Source of the DNA: CAVZXS01 sp963779325
Lineage (GTDB): Bacteria > Bacteroidota > Bacteroidia > Chitinophagales > Chitinophagaceae
Direction: 5' to 3'
Assembly (NCBI GenBank): GCA_963779325.1
Contig: CAVZXS010000025.1
Coordinates: forward strand, 372,001 to 436,000
DNA length: 64,000 bases
Shown here: positions 16,946 through 27,248 of the stretch, in pieces
Numbering within the stretch: the first letter of the stretch is position 1
Layout: each line of letters starts with the position of its first letter
Notes under the pieces: generated by a model
Told to the model about the DNA's origin: nothing
The model's input: the letters and a program-made list of their open reading frames with translations, nothing else
Databases searched by the model: none
Made by a program: the position numbers and the translations under genes

Positions 16946-19900
16946 TTGAGAGTACCTGCACATAACACCCTGTATAAACGATTAGTTAGCCTCCTGTCTG
17001 CTATTACTTTAAGTATAATTTCAGTCACTGCCCAAAACCCGGTAGCCGATTTTACAGCTGATAAAACTTCGGGCTGTGCTCCGTTGACAGTTACTTTTAC
17101 AGATCAATCTACGGGTAATCCTATTTCCTTTAACTGGGAATTTAGTAACAACCGGTTAGCCACAGGCCCCACACCCTCTATAACATTTACCGATCCGGGT
17201 ACATATTCCGTTAAATTAGTAGTTCGTAATACATCGGGAATTGGTTTCACCGAAAAAATAAATTATATAACTGTATTTCCTTCACCGACGGTTAGTTTTA
17301 CTGCTAATGTAACAACCGCTTGTATTCCCGCAATGATTCAATTTACAAGTGTTGCAAACACACCTGTTGGAAGTATTGTAAAATGGGATTGGGATTTTGG
17401 TGACGGAATAGGTACTTCTAATCAGCCGAATCCTTCTTACACTTACACCAGGGCCGGATTTTTTACGGTTTCACTTAAAGTTACAAGCAGTACTAATTGC
17501 GAGGCAACTTATAGGATAGGACGATATATACGAGTGTTAGGAGGAATAGAGACGGACTTTAATTTCACCGCTCCGGGAACCTGTACGGCTCCTTTTTTAG
17601 TAAATTTTCAAGATCAATCAAATGGACCGGGGAACCTGACTTACACCTGGAGCTTTAATAACGGAGGTCCCCCTTCAAGTGTTAAAAACCCATCTGCTAC
17701 ATATGCTTCAACTGGTAATTATACTGTTCGATTAGATGTTAGAAGCGATTTAGGGTGTACAGGATTTAAAGAAAAGGTTGTTACTATTTCCGGGACAACC
17801 ACGGATTTTACAGCTCCGGCAACCATCTGCCCCGGCAGCCCTGTAATTTTTCAAAATAATTCTTCGCCTGCTCCCGTTTCTTCTACATGGACTTTTGATG
17901 ACGGAACAGGTTCGGGGCAAATAAGCCCTACAAAAATTTTTATAACTCCAAGAGTGTATAATGTAAAAGTAGTTAATCAATATGCAGGTTGTAAAGATTC
18001 AATTACAAAACCTGTTACAGTATCCGCTAAACCTACCGTGGATTTCGGAGCTGACGATTCTACTTCGTGCAAAATTCCTTTTACCGTTAGGTTTACCGAT
18101 CTAACTGCCGGTGCTACAAATTGGCGATGGGATTTTGGCGATGGAGGCACTTCTACTCAGGCTAATCCTTCTCATGTGTACAATAGTTTTGGAAAATATA
18201 CTGTGACACTTATAGTTTCAGCCGGTTCGGGCTGTATTGATACTTTTATAAAAAAGGATTTTATTAAAATAGAAAAGACAGTTGTAGCGATACCGGGTAC
18301 ACCCGCAGGAGGCTGTATTCCTTTTAGTTACAACCCTGTGGCAAGTATAAAAACACTTGATCCTGTAACAGGCTATGCGTGGGATTTGGGTGAACCGGGT
18401 GCAACTTACAATACTCCAACGCCAACACATGTTTACAATAACGCAGGAAATTATAATATCAGACTTACGGTAACTACACAAAGCGGTTGTACGGCAGATA
18501 CAATTATCCCGAACGGTGTTCGAACCGGTATTCGACCGATAGTTAATTTTTCGTACGCACCGCCAACAACCTGCGCCAGTACCGAAATAACTTTCAACAG
18601 CGACGCTACAGTAATCACGCCGGGTGCCGTTGTAAAATGGTTATGGAAATTTGATGACGGTACTACAAGTGAAGATAAAAACCCGGTACACGTTTTTAAA
18701 GATACAGGCGCTTTGGTTGTTACACTTATTGTTTCTAATAATGGTTGCTTGGATTCTGCCAAACAAACGCTGCAGATATTACCGCCGGTTGCCAATTTTG
18801 GATTCCAACCTAATTGCGCCAATACACTTCAAATTCAATTTATAGACAGTTCACTTACTAATCCTGTTTATGGTCCCATCAACTATTTATGGGAAATGGG
18901 CGACCTTGCTAATACGCAAATCGCCGGAACAGCACCGCCGGTCTTTACTTACCCGGCTACCGGCACTTATAATGTTACACTTACGGTAAGCAATGGATCG
19001 TGCCCACCTTATAAAATTACCAAACCCGTAGTTGTTATAAACGAGACTTCCGACTTTACAATAAGTAAGGACCCGGTTTGCAAGGATGAATTTTTTATTC
19101 TATCCGCTACCATGAGTAATCCGAATAACATTAAGAGCTATACCTGGACTATCGGCGGAGATCCGCCAATTGTTGACGCACCCCGAAGCATCAGTACGAG
19201 TTTGCCTGCAAACGGAACGTACGATGTCACATTGGTAATTACTGATACAAGCGGATGTACTATTCCTGTAACCAAAACCGGTTTCATAACAGTCAGAAGT
19301 CCCTTAGCGAATTTTTCCATTACCAGCGGCGGAGGTTGTTATGATAGACCGCTTACGTTTAATGATCTGTCAACTCCTGCGGGTACAATTACCGAATGGA
19401 AATGGAATTTTGGTGACGGAACTCCGGAACAAACATTAACGGCCGGACCATTTACACATACATATCTGCTTACAGGCGGATTTAGCGTATCGCTTTCAAT
19501 AAAAGATATTAATGGCTGTACAGACTCTTATACTTCTGCAGGAAATGTGATCATAACCGATCCTGTAGCAGGCTTCAGAGCGCCTCAGATTTATTGCCCC
19601 GGCTCTCAGCTACAATTTACAGATACATCTTTAGGGGGAATTGGATTTACTTATGAATGGAATTTTGGCGATAACTCAACGCCTTCTACTTTACAAAATC
19701 CGCAGCATAGTTATCCTGCGGGAGATAATAATTACACAGTTAAACTAAAAATCAGGGATATATATGGCTGTGAAGATTCTGTTACGAAAACAAATTATAT
19801 TTCAATAAGAAGCCCTAAGCCCGCTTTTGATATTTTAGACACAGTAAGTATTTGCGCACCTCTTCAAACCAAATTTACTTTTCGCGGTACAGATTATGAA

Positions 19901-21346
19901 TCTTTCTATTGGGATTTTGGAGATAACAGCGGCATTTTAGAGGATTTTAAAAACCCTAACAACTATTACAACAGTACTGGTACGTTTATACCCAAACTTT
20001 ATTTGGTGGGCCCCGGCGGTTGTACAGACTCTGCTCAGGCGACGGTTCGGGTTTACGATCCGTATGCAACTACGCAATTAAATTTTAATCCTGTAACATC
20101 GTGTAATTCGTTAAACGCCAACTTTAATCTTACTACCACTCCGGGTTTTAGGTTTAAGCTTTTCTATGGTGACGGTGCGGTGGATTCTTCTCAGCAAAAA
20201 ATACTGACCCACTTATACGCATCGCCCGGCAACTATTACCCGTCTGTTATTCTTTATGATCCGCTGGGATGCGAAGCAAGTATTACGGCTATTAATCCTG
20301 TTAATGTATTTGGCGCCTTACCTCTTTTTGGTATGAATAAAAAAGAGTTTTGTGATAACGGCGAGGTTATTTTTACAAACTTTACATTAACTAATGATCC
20401 CGTGATATCTCAAAGTTGGGATTTCAATGATAACACCCCCCCTTCGCCGGATTTACAACCTGCGCATACTTTTGCAAATCCGGGTACTTATCTTGTACGG
20501 TTGACCGTGCGAACTGAAAACCAATGCGAAAACTTTTTTGTTGACACCGTTCGTGTATACCGTACCCCCGCGCCTGCTATAGTAAGTAAAGACACAATAT
20601 GTATTAACGCTTCAGAATTATTCAGCGGTATATTACAACCAACTGATACACTTACTTTTTGGAAATGGACTCTTGAAAACGGCGCTACATCTGATAAACA
20701 GAGCTTTTCTACATCGTTTAATGCAACCGGTGATTATACCATTAGTTTGCTGGCAGAAAATAAACTGGGTTGTTCGGCGCCTGCTGAAAAGAAAATACAT
20801 GTTGTACCGCTTCCGACAGCTTCACCTGTTACAGATCCGATACAAATTGTTTTAACAGGTGGTGCAAATCTGAATATGAATTATACCGGACCCCTGCTTA
20901 CATACAAATGGACACCGCAATTACAATTGGAGTGCACCGACTGCCCGTCGCCTTTTGCCTCACCTAAAGTAAATACGACTTATAAAGTACAGGTGGAAGA
21001 TAAATACGGGTGCATAAATACGGGAGAAGTAACGGTAATAGTTGTGTGTAACGGCGAAAACTTTTTTATCCCCAATACATTCTCGCCCAATGGTGACGGC
21101 AGTAATGATATTTTTTATGTGAGAGGTAAAGGGTTATTCAGAGTAAGATCCCTGCGGGTATTTAATCGATTAGGTGAAGTTGTTTTTGAGAAAAGAGAAT
21201 TTGCTCCCAACAACCCAAGCTTGGGTTGGGATGGAAAATACAAAGGTAATAGACCCAAAGCGGACGTATATGTGTACCAGGTAGAGTTGTATTGTGATGG
21301 CGGACAAATAGTTCAGTTTGCCGGCAACGTAGCATTGATTCAATAA
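16946..21346 (+). CDS. Giant PKD-repeat surface protein with type IX secretion C-terminal domain
   Basis: A 1466-residue exported protein. A signal peptide ends near SVTAQ (residue 29). About 15 PKD-like Ig-fold repeats follow, each with a conserved Cys near its start and a WDFGDG-like core. Then comes one divergent Ig-like unit (about 1290-1370) and a final domain beginning FFIPNTFSPNGDGSNDIF, with SLRVFNRLGEVVFE, which is the CHU_C/gliding-motility type B sorting domain recognised by the type IX secretion system. The start is a TTG because no ATG precedes the signal peptide. A PorP/SprF gene lies 37 bases downstream, so the two form an operon. Role probably adhesion or surface structure; no enzyme domain seen. 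Confidence 0.93.
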   Translation: MRVPAHNTLYKRLVSLLSAITLSIISVTAQNPVADFTADKTSGCAPLTVTFTDQSTGNPISFNWEFSNNRLATGPTPSITFTDPGTYSVKLVVRNTSGIGFTEKINYITVFPSPTVSFTANVTTACIPAMIQFTSVANTPVGSIVKWDWDFGDGIGTSNQPNPSYTYTRAGFFTVSLKVTSSTNCEATYRIGRYIRVLGGIETDFNFTAPGTCTAPFLVNFQDQSNGPGNLTYTWSFNNGGPPSSVKNPSATYASTGNYTVRLDVRSDLGCTGFKEKVVTISGTTTDFTAPATICPGSPVIFQNNSSPAPVSSTWTFDDGTGSGQISPTKIFITPRVYNVKVVNQYAGCKDSITKPVTVSAKPTVDFGADDSTSCKIPFTVRFTDLTAGATNWRWDFGDGGTSTQANPSHVYNSFGKYTVTLIVSAGSGCIDTFIKKDFIKIEKTVVAIPGTPAGGCIPFSYNPVASIKTLDPVTGYAWDLGEPGATYNTPTPTHVYNNAGNYNIRLTVTTQSGCTADTIIPNGVRTGIRPIVNFSYAPPTTCASTEITFNSDATVITPGAVVKWLWKFDDGTTSEDKNPVHVFKDTGALVVTLIVSNNGCLDSAKQTLQILPPVANFGFQPNCANTLQIQFIDSSLTNPVYGPINYLWEMGDLANTQIAGTAPPVFTYPATGTYNVTLTVSNGSCPPYKITKPVVVINETSDFTISKDPVCKDEFFILSATMSNPNNIKSYTWTIGGDPPIVDAPRSISTSLPANGTYDVTLVITDTSGCTIPVTKTGFITVRSPLANFSITSGGGCYDRPLTFNDLSTPAGTITEWKWNFGDGTPEQTLTAGPFTHTYLLTGGFSVSLSIKDINGCTDSYTSAGNVIITDPVAGFRAPQIYCPGSQLQFTDTSLGGIGFTYEWNFGDNSTPSTLQNPQHSYPAGDNNYTVKLKIRDIYGCEDSVTKTNYISIRSPKPAFDILDTVSICAPLQTKFTFRGTDYESFYWDFGDNSGILEDFKNPNNYYNSTGTFIPKLYLVGPGGCTDSAQATVRVYDPYATTQLNFNPVTSCNSLNANFNLTTTPGFRFKLFYGDGAVDSSQQKILTHLYASPGNYYPSVILYDPLGCEASITAINPVNVFGALPLFGMNKKEFCDNGEVIFTNFTLTNDPVISQSWDFNDNTPPSPDLQPAHTFANPGTYLVRLTVRTENQCENFFVDTVRVYRTPAPAIVSKDTICINASELFSGILQPTDTLTFWKWTLENGATSDKQSFSTSFNATGDYTISLLAENKLGCSAPAEKKIHVVPLPTASPVTDPIQIVLTGGANLNMNYTGPLLTYKWTPQLQLECTDCPSPFASPKVNTTYKVQVEDKYGCINTGEVTVIVVCNGENFFIPNTFSPNGDGSNDIFYVRGKGLFRVRSLRVFNRLGEVVFEKREFAPNNPSLGWDGKYKGNRPKADVYVYQVELYCDGGQIVQFAGNVALIQ

Positions 21347-21383
21347 AATATAAATAACCTGTTCCTGAAACGGAGCTGATAAA

Positions 21384-22394
21384 ATGGCTTATAAAAAAAC
21401 TATAGTATCCTTTTTCACTTTCCTCATTTGCGGCTACTCTTCAGTAGCGCAGGATATTCATTTCTCTCAATTTTTTGAAGCGCCGCTGCTGCGCAACCCT
21501 TCTTTGGCCGGTATTTTCAATGGTGATATAAGAGTGCAGGGTGTTTATCGTGATCAATGGAACAGTATTACCAATGCTTACCGAACCGGTTCATTAAATG
21601 CGGAATATAAAAAACATATCGGCCAAAGTGATGATTTTTTAACTATCGGTTTGCAAACACTGTATGATAAAGCGGGTACCGTCGGACTCTCGACTACACA
21701 GTTTCTTCCTGCATTAAATTATCATAAATCATTAAGTACTGAGCGTAATACATACCTCTCTGCAGGATTTATGGGTGGTGTTGTGCAACGGAGAATTGAT
21801 TTATCTAAAGCGACTACTAATACAGACTTTGACGGCGGCGGTTTGGGAGAGAATATTCCCAACCCGAATTATATTTATCTGGACGGCAGTGCCGGTATGA
21901 GTTTTAATACCAACTTGAATGAGAACCCTGCGGATAATATGTTTATAGGCTTGGCCTATCATCATTTTAATAAACCGAAAAATTCTTTTTTCCGAAACCC
22001 AACTATTGAACTTGATCCCAAGTGGGTAGCATCTGCCGGAATAAAATTCGGTGTTACAGATTATTCTTACATCACCATCCAGGCGGATCATTCTATCCAG
22101 GGCAGCTTCAAAGAAACGGTAGGAGGGGCTATGTATGGCCTCAAACTGGGAGCTGATATTGAAAATCCCGACTACACCATACACGGGGGTTTATTCATGC
22201 GATTAAATGACGCACTGATTCCCGTAGTTAAATTAGACTACAATCCTTTTTCAATTGCTGTCAGTTATGATGTAAATATTTCTAAATTAAAGCCCAGCAG
22301 TTACGGACGCGGCGGTTTTGAAGTTTCGATTTCATATATCGGTTTCCGGCCAAACAATTCTACTGTGGAATATATGCGTTGCCCGAGATTCTAA
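21384..22394 (+). CDS. PorP/SprF-family outer-membrane protein
   Basis: A 336-residue protein with signal peptide ending SSVAQ and the family start DIHFSQFFEAPLLRNPSLAGIFNGDIRVQGVYRDQW. It should form a beta-barrel in the outer membrane. Members are encoded next to CHU_C-bearing secreted proteins and help export or anchor them, as SprF does for SprB. Its position directly after the PKD protein gene fits that pairing. The operon ends in a bidirectional terminator. Confidence 0.93.
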   Translation: MAYKKTIVSFFTFLICGYSSVAQDIHFSQFFEAPLLRNPSLAGIFNGDIRVQGVYRDQWNSITNAYRTGSLNAEYKKHIGQSDDFLTIGLQTLYDKAGTVGLSTTQFLPALNYHKSLSTERNTYLSAGFMGGVVQRRIDLSKATTNTDFDGGGLGENIPNPNYIYLDGSAGMSFNTNLNENPADNMFIGLAYHHFNKPKNSFFRNPTIELDPKWVASAGIKFGVTDYSYITIQADHSIQGSFKETVGGAMYGLKLGADIENPDYTIHGGLFMRLNDALIPVVKLDYNPFSIAVSYDVNISKLKPSSYGRGGFEVSISYIGFRPNNSTVEYMRCPRF

Positions 22395-22399
22395 ATCAA

Positions 22400-22433
22400 A
22401 AAAAATCCCGCGCAGTTCGCTACGGGATTTTTA
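22400..22433. terminator. Bidirectional terminator between PorP and M1 genes
   Basis: Stem AAATCCCG / CGGGATTT with A-run on the left and T-run on the right, placed between two convergent genes. Confidence 0.8.
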
Positions 22434-22448
22434 TACAAATAATATTTT

Positions 22449-24971
22449 CTAAAAGCCTTTTTTCTCCAGCTTTTGTTTGATATAATCTATTTGCTGTTGC
22501 AGCAGTTGTACATCTGCAGGATTGTTTTTCAGCGCTTCTTCTTTTTTGTTCAATAAAGTTTTTAGCACGGAACCATTAATGAAGGGATCAGTTTGCTCTC
22601 TGAAACTTTCGGGTATTGCTTCGCGGAATGCCACTATCGCATCAACACCTTTTTTTAGCTTTTCAATATCTTTTACTTTTGCTAAAAATTGTCCGAAAGG
22701 GCCGGTGGCTTCAAATTTTGCCTGCGATAAAGGCATGTTAATATAATTGGCTGCAATCATCTCAAAAGCGGATTCATCGCCATATTTAATAATGGAAGCG
22801 GTAATTTCCTGCTGCAATTTTCCTTTAGCGGGTAATTTGCTGAGTTGAAGCGCTTTTTCAAAAGCCATCTTTTCATCCACCTTACCTAATGCTTCTAATG
22901 CGGTGCCGGCTACAGTATAGGAAGAATCATTTAATGCTTTTATAAGAATTTCGTTATACGCTGCTTTGTTGTAGTTACTCATTAAGCCTAATGCTCTTGC
23001 TCTTACAACAGACTTCGCATCTGATTTCGCCAAATCAATCACTATAGCTTCAACTTCTTTTCTCACATTTTCTTTCTTCATGTCTAATTTTCCTAAAGTG
23101 TAATTACGGAGGCCAAAGTATTTATCTTTCAATGCTGTTTTTAATAACTCCAATGCTTTGGGGTCGTCCTGCTTTTTTGCAGCCGCATCAATGGCTTCTC
23201 GTCTGTCTAAATATAAACCCGCATATTTATATTGATGAATAAAACTTTCAAACGATTTATTATCTTTTTTATCCGTCAATAGAATCTTATCGCCGTCAAA
23301 ATTTACTAAATCCGGCTTTGTCGAATAATTGAAAACAAACGAGTCTGTTTTATTTTCAACCCATACTTGACGCCGCTCTTTATTGGCGCCCGTATAAATA
23401 TCTATTGCAACAGGCAACCTGAATACTTTGTCGCCTGCCTGCGTTTGTTTTGCCGTTACAGTTACTTTTTTTGCTGCATCATCATAGTTATAGTCAATGC
23501 TTAGTTTAGGATGCCCGCCGCCAAAATACCATTGGTTGAAATACCAGTTTAGGTCGCGACCGCTTACTTCTTCAAAAGCAAGCCTTAATTGATGCGCTTC
23601 GGCTGATTTAAATTTATTTGCGGTCAAATAATTATTAAGGCCTTTAAAAAATGCGCTGTCGCCAAGATAATTGCGAAGCATGTGCAATATGCGACCTCCT
23701 TTATTGTAGCTCACCGCATCAAACATATCTTCTTTGTCTGAATAATGAAATCGCACAAGATCTTTCTTCTCGCTGCCGCTTTGTAAATAGCCCTGCATAT
23801 CATTAAAATTTTGCGCATCACCGGCATCTTTTCCGTATTTGTATTCATCCCATAATGTTTCGCTGTAGTTAGCAAAAGATTCATTCAGAGTTATGTTACT
23901 CCAGCTTTCGGTAGTAACATAATCGCCAAACCATTGGTGAAATAATTCATGCGCAATTGTACTCTCCCAAATATTACCGTCAATCAATTCTCTTGCATCT
24001 TGCTGAGCGCTTTCCTGGTGCAGGGTGGCTGTTGTATTCTCCATGGCGCCGCTTACATAATCTCTTGCAGTCATCTGCGCATATTTTACCCAGGGATAAT
24101 CAACGCCGGTTATGCGACTGAAGAATGCAATCATTTCAGGTGTATGACCAAAAATTTTTCTTGCTACCGGCGCGTATTCTTTTTCTACATAATAACTTAC
24201 TTCTTTTCCTTTGTAGGCATCCTTTATTACAGCATAATCTCCGGCCCCCATAAAAAATAAGTATGGCGCATGCGGTAATTCCATTTTCCATGTGTCGGTA
24301 CGGGTGCCATCCGCATTTTTTTTCTGCGAAATTAATTTACCGTTGGAAAGCGTAACATATTTCGCGGGTACGGTCATGATGGTTTCCTGTGTTGTCTTTT
24401 GATTTGGTTTATCAATCGTAGGACACCAAACTGAAGTGGCTTCAGTTTCGCCTTGTGTCCATATTTGAGTGGGTTTATCCGCTTCCTCGCCTCTCGGGTT
24501 TATAAAATAAAGACCCTTTGCATCATTGATGGCAGCGCTGCCTTTTACTTTTACTTCGTCGGGTTTTGCTATATAATCAATGTAGATAATGTAATTCTGA
24601 AAGCGGGTATATGTTTTATCCAATTTGATTTTTAATTCCCAACCGTCGTATTCATATTTCAGGGGCTGCATCGCCGCGCCTTTTACAACAGCCACTTTAT
24701 TTATATCCATTCCTTTTGCATCTAATTTTAATGAATCGGTAGCGTAGAAATGCGGTTTTACGGTAAGCCATACCTTACCGTACATATAACTTTTATTATA
24801 ATCAAATTTTGCATCAACCTTTGTATGCACCAGGTCGTTAAGTACGGGAACGGTTTCCCTGTATACTTTTTTCCAGGCGGTATCTTTTGCGGCCTCATTG
24901 CCCGGTTGGGCTATAGTCTGCTGCAGCAAGATTGTCAGTAATACAAAAGCTGTAATAATTAATTTTTTCAT
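22449..24971 (-). CDS. M1 family aminopeptidase, secreted
   Basis: A zinc aminopeptidase releasing N-terminal residues from peptides. The 840-residue product begins MKKLIITAF with a signal peptide ending TIAQ; the upstream in-frame start is rejected because it only adds residues before a normal signal. The exopeptidase motif GAMEN and the zinc site HELFH (residues 341-345) with a downstream NESFAN glutamate are intact. The C-terminal 300 residues form HEAT-like helical repeats. Periplasmic or outer-membrane-associated peptide use is inferred. Confidence 0.94.
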   Translation of the reverse strand: MKKLIITAFVLLTILLQQTIAQPGNEAAKDTAWKKVYRETVPVLNDLVHTKVDAKFDYNKSYMYGKVWLTVKPHFYATDSLKLDAKGMDINKVAVVKGAAMQPLKYEYDGWELKIKLDKTYTRFQNYIIYIDYIAKPDEVKVKGSAAINDAKGLYFINPRGEEADKPTQIWTQGETEATSVWCPTIDKPNQKTTQETIMTVPAKYVTLSNGKLISQKKNADGTRTDTWKMELPHAPYLFFMGAGDYAVIKDAYKGKEVSYYVEKEYAPVARKIFGHTPEMIAFFSRITGVDYPWVKYAQMTARDYVSGAMENTTATLHQESAQQDARELIDGNIWESTIAHELFHQWFGDYVTTESWSNITLNESFANYSETLWDEYKYGKDAGDAQNFNDMQGYLQSGSEKKDLVRFHYSDKEDMFDAVSYNKGGRILHMLRNYLGDSAFFKGLNNYLTANKFKSAEAHQLRLAFEEVSGRDLNWYFNQWYFGGGHPKLSIDYNYDDAAKKVTVTAKQTQAGDKVFRLPVAIDIYTGANKERRQVWVENKTDSFVFNYSTKPDLVNFDGDKILLTDKKDNKSFESFIHQYKYAGLYLDRREAIDAAAKKQDDPKALELLKTALKDKYFGLRNYTLGKLDMKKENVRKEVEAIVIDLAKSDAKSVVRARALGLMSNYNKAAYNEILIKALNDSSYTVAGTALEALGKVDEKMAFEKALQLSKLPAKGKLQQEITASIIKYGDESAFEMIAANYINMPLSQAKFEATGPFGQFLAKVKDIEKLKKGVDAIVAFREAIPESFREQTDPFINGSVLKTLLNKKEEALKNNPADVQLLQQQIDYIKQKLEKKGF

Positions 24972-25160
24972 TAGTGTAATTTTTATTAGAAAATTCAGGG
25001 TTGTAATTAAAACGGTTATTGAAGCGCATGGTTCAAAACAAACCTGCATTCTAATAACTTTCCTTCTGCGGATAAAGATAGGCGGTCATTTCTTTTGTGA
25101 TAAACTAAAATATATAAGTGGCAGTTTTAAAATATGACTGATCGGAATACCCGGCCAAAA

Positions 25161-25190
25161 CTAAAAAGCACAGCGGGTGCCGTGCTTTTC
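25161..25190 (-). terminator. Terminator after frr
   Basis: On the minus strand AAAAGCAC / GTGCTTTT around a GC-rich loop, ending in TTTT and TAG. It lies 17 bases past the frr stop. Confidence 0.7.
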
Positions 25191-25205
25191 TTAAAGAGGA
25201 TATTC

Positions 25206-25769
25206 TTATACCGCCATTATTTCTTTTTCTTTTAAAGTCAAATGTTTTTCTACCGCACTTGTAAATTTATCAGTCAGTTGCTGTATATCCGCCTCGGCGT
25301 CTTTAGCTGCATCTTCGCTTAACCCGTTTTTTTGTAATTTCTTAATGCTTTCAATGGCATCGCGACGAATATTACGAATAGCTATTTTGGAGTGCTCTCC
25401 TTCCGCATGGCACTTCTTTACCAATTCTTTTCTTCTTTCTTCTGTGAGTGGCGGTAAAAATAAGCGAATGATATTGCCGTCATTTTGCGGATTGATACCG
25501 ATATTGGCCGCAATGATGGCTCTTTCAATAGGCTGCAGCATATTTTTTTCCCATGGTTGTATGCTGATGGTGCGGGCATCCATTACACTCACGTTGCCTA
25601 CTTGGTCAATAGGTGTGGGATTACCATAATAGTCAACAACTATCCCGTCCACCATATTGGGGCTGGCTTTACCCGCCCTGATTTTTACCAGTTCAATCTC
25701 AAGGTGATTAACGGCTTTTGCCATGTGATCTTCGGCTGCTGTATTTATTTGCGATAATTCTTCCTGCAT
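25206..25769 (-). CDS. frr: Ribosome recycling factor
   Basis: Splits post-termination ribosomes together with EF-G. The 187-residue length and family stretches KIRAGKASPNMVDGIVVDYYG, PWEKNMLQPIERAI and PPLTEERRKELVKKCH are unmistakable. In many bacteria frr follows pyrH; that gene is not adjacent here. The terminator immediately after it implies it ends its transcript. Confidence 0.97.
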   Translation of the reverse strand: MQEELSQINTAAEDHMAKAVNHLEIELVKIRAGKASPNMVDGIVVDYYGNPTPIDQVGNVSVMDARTISIQPWEKNMLQPIERAIIAANIGINPQNDGNIIRLFLPPLTEERRKELVKKCHAEGEHSKIAIRNIRRDAIESIKKLQKNGLSEDAAKDAEADIQQLTDKFTSAVEKHLTLKEKEIMAV

Positions 25770-25815
25770 AAATTATTTTTTAAATAGATGGCAAATCTAA
25801 TAAATAGGAGGGTAC

Positions 25816-25859
25816 CAAAAAAAATGTTGGAAGGGATTAACAAAATTTCCTTCCAACAT
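25816..25859 (-). terminator. Strong terminator after the WecA/MraY-type gene
   Basis: On the minus strand an 11-bp perfect stem ATGTTGGAAGG / CCTTCCAACAT is followed by a run of eight T. Confidence 0.85.
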
Positions 25860-25879
25860 CCGCAAAAATAGTTTTCCGT

Positions 25880-27019
25880 TTATTGATCCGCCGCCACTTT
25901 TTCTTTACTGAGCGATACGAGTTTAGAAGTTGTAATGAGTTCAGCCTGTTCACTCGTTTTAAATATTTTAGCCACCACCATTTTGGGTCTTTGCTTACGG
26001 GTATAATATAAAAATGCAAAGCCGGCGAAAGACAATGCGAGCATGGCTAAGATGATATAGGTAGGCCCCCAATGGCGGAAGGTCCAGGCGAAAGCAATGA
26101 AAAAGATATTAATTGCCGCGCAGGTCAGGGTAACGCCTGTATGGCTCATTCCCCTGTCAAGCAACAGGTGATGTACGTGATTGCGATCAGGTGTAAAAGG
26201 AGAATTGCCCCTGAATATTCTTATGGTAAAAACCCTGAGCGTATCAAGAAGCGGTACAATTAAAATAGCAAAAGCTACGGCAACGGCAGACGCAACAGGC
26301 ACGGCTATTGCCGGGGAATCAGCTACCGCGATGAATTTAATAACTAAAATGGAATTTATAAGACCCGCCATTAAAGAGCCGCAGTCGCCCATAAATATTT
26401 TTGCCGGGTTATGATTAAAAATTAAAAAGGCTACCAAGCTGCCCGCCAATCCGAAAGAAAGAATAGAATAAGCTGTCATGTCTATGGCAAAGAAATAAAT
26501 TCCAAAAACAATCATGGTCAGCAAGGTCAAAGTGCCTGCAAGTCCGTCTACGCCGTCTATCAGGTTGAAGGAATTAATAATAACGATAATAGTAAGGTAA
26601 GTAAGAGCTAAACTGAAGGCTTCGGGCAATTCATTTAAACCCAATAAGCCGTGCATACTGGTAATACGCAAATCAGCTAAATGAATTAATATAGCGGCTG
26701 CTACGACCTGGCCGATAAATTTTTTCATGGCCGAAAGGATAATTAAGTCGTCTTTCAGGCCCAGGAAAAAGATAACAAAAGCAGCTGCGAAATAATATTG
26801 AAACTCAGGATTAATTTCAGAATGTACGGATAATAAAACAGCCAGGAAGAAACCTGCGAATATGCCAACACCGCCCAAAGAAGGCACTAAGCGTGTATGA
26901 ATTTTTCTTTCATCGGGTATATCATATAATTTTTTCTTATCGGCAATCTGCATCACAATGGGTATGGCGAGGAAGGTGATAATAAAAGCTACGGAGCCGG
27001 TTAACATTACATCTAACAT
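25880..27019 (-). CDS. MraY/WecA-family undecaprenyl-phosphate sugar-1-phosphate transferase
   Basis: A 379-residue integral membrane protein with about 10-11 helices. It carries the family's catalytic motifs: LGLKDDL, NLIDGVDGLAGTL, FMGDCGSLMAG and the cytoplasmic histidine motif RNHVHHLLLDRG. The HVHH form groups it with WecA/TagO-like enzymes that start O-antigen or other surface polysaccharide synthesis rather than with peptidoglycan MraY. The exact sugar nucleotide cannot be read. The C-terminal tail of about 50 residues is soluble and variable. It has its own promoter and terminator. Confidence 0.9.
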   Translation of the reverse strand: MLDVMLTGSVAFIITFLAIPIVMQIADKKKLYDIPDERKIHTRLVPSLGGVGIFAGFFLAVLLSVHSEINPEFQYYFAAAFVIFFLGLKDDLIILSAMKKFIGQVVAAAILIHLADLRITSMHGLLGLNELPEAFSLALTYLTIIVIINSFNLIDGVDGLAGTLTLLTMIVFGIYFFAIDMTAYSILSFGLAGSLVAFLIFNHNPAKIFMGDCGSLMAGLINSILVIKFIAVADSPAIAVPVASAVAVAFAILIVPLLDTLRVFTIRIFRGNSPFTPDRNHVHHLLLDRGMSHTGVTLTCAAINIFFIAFAWTFRHWGPTYIILAMLALSFAGFAFLYYTRKQRPKMVVAKIFKTSEQAELITTSKLVSLSKEKVAADQ

Positions 27020-27038
27020 TCAACTTGATTTTGGCGTA

Positions 27039-27069
27039 CAAAAATAGATTCCAAACGGCAATAAATAAA
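27039..27069 (-). promoter_or_regulatory. Promoter of the WecA/MraY-type gene
   Basis: On the minus strand TATTTTTG fits the -7 consensus, with TTTA (one mismatch from TTTG) 19 bases upstream. The start codon follows 20 bases after the -7 box. Confidence 0.5.
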
Positions 27070-27248
27070 AATTCTTTATTAAATCACCATTAATTAATCA
27101 CCGGACATCGGTATTTGATAGAATAAAGGAAATTTTGAACTTGGGATTAGTAAGATGGATTATTTAACCAAAAAGGTTGCACATTTGCACCATTAATACC
27201 GGACTTTGAAGGCGCAAAGTACAAAAAGTTTAAATTAAACAAAATATT

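Noticed and set aside
17041..21000. PKD repeats considered as DNA-level tandem repeats
   Set aside because: The repeats are similar only at protein level; the DNA has diverged too far to be a repeat array or CRISPR.
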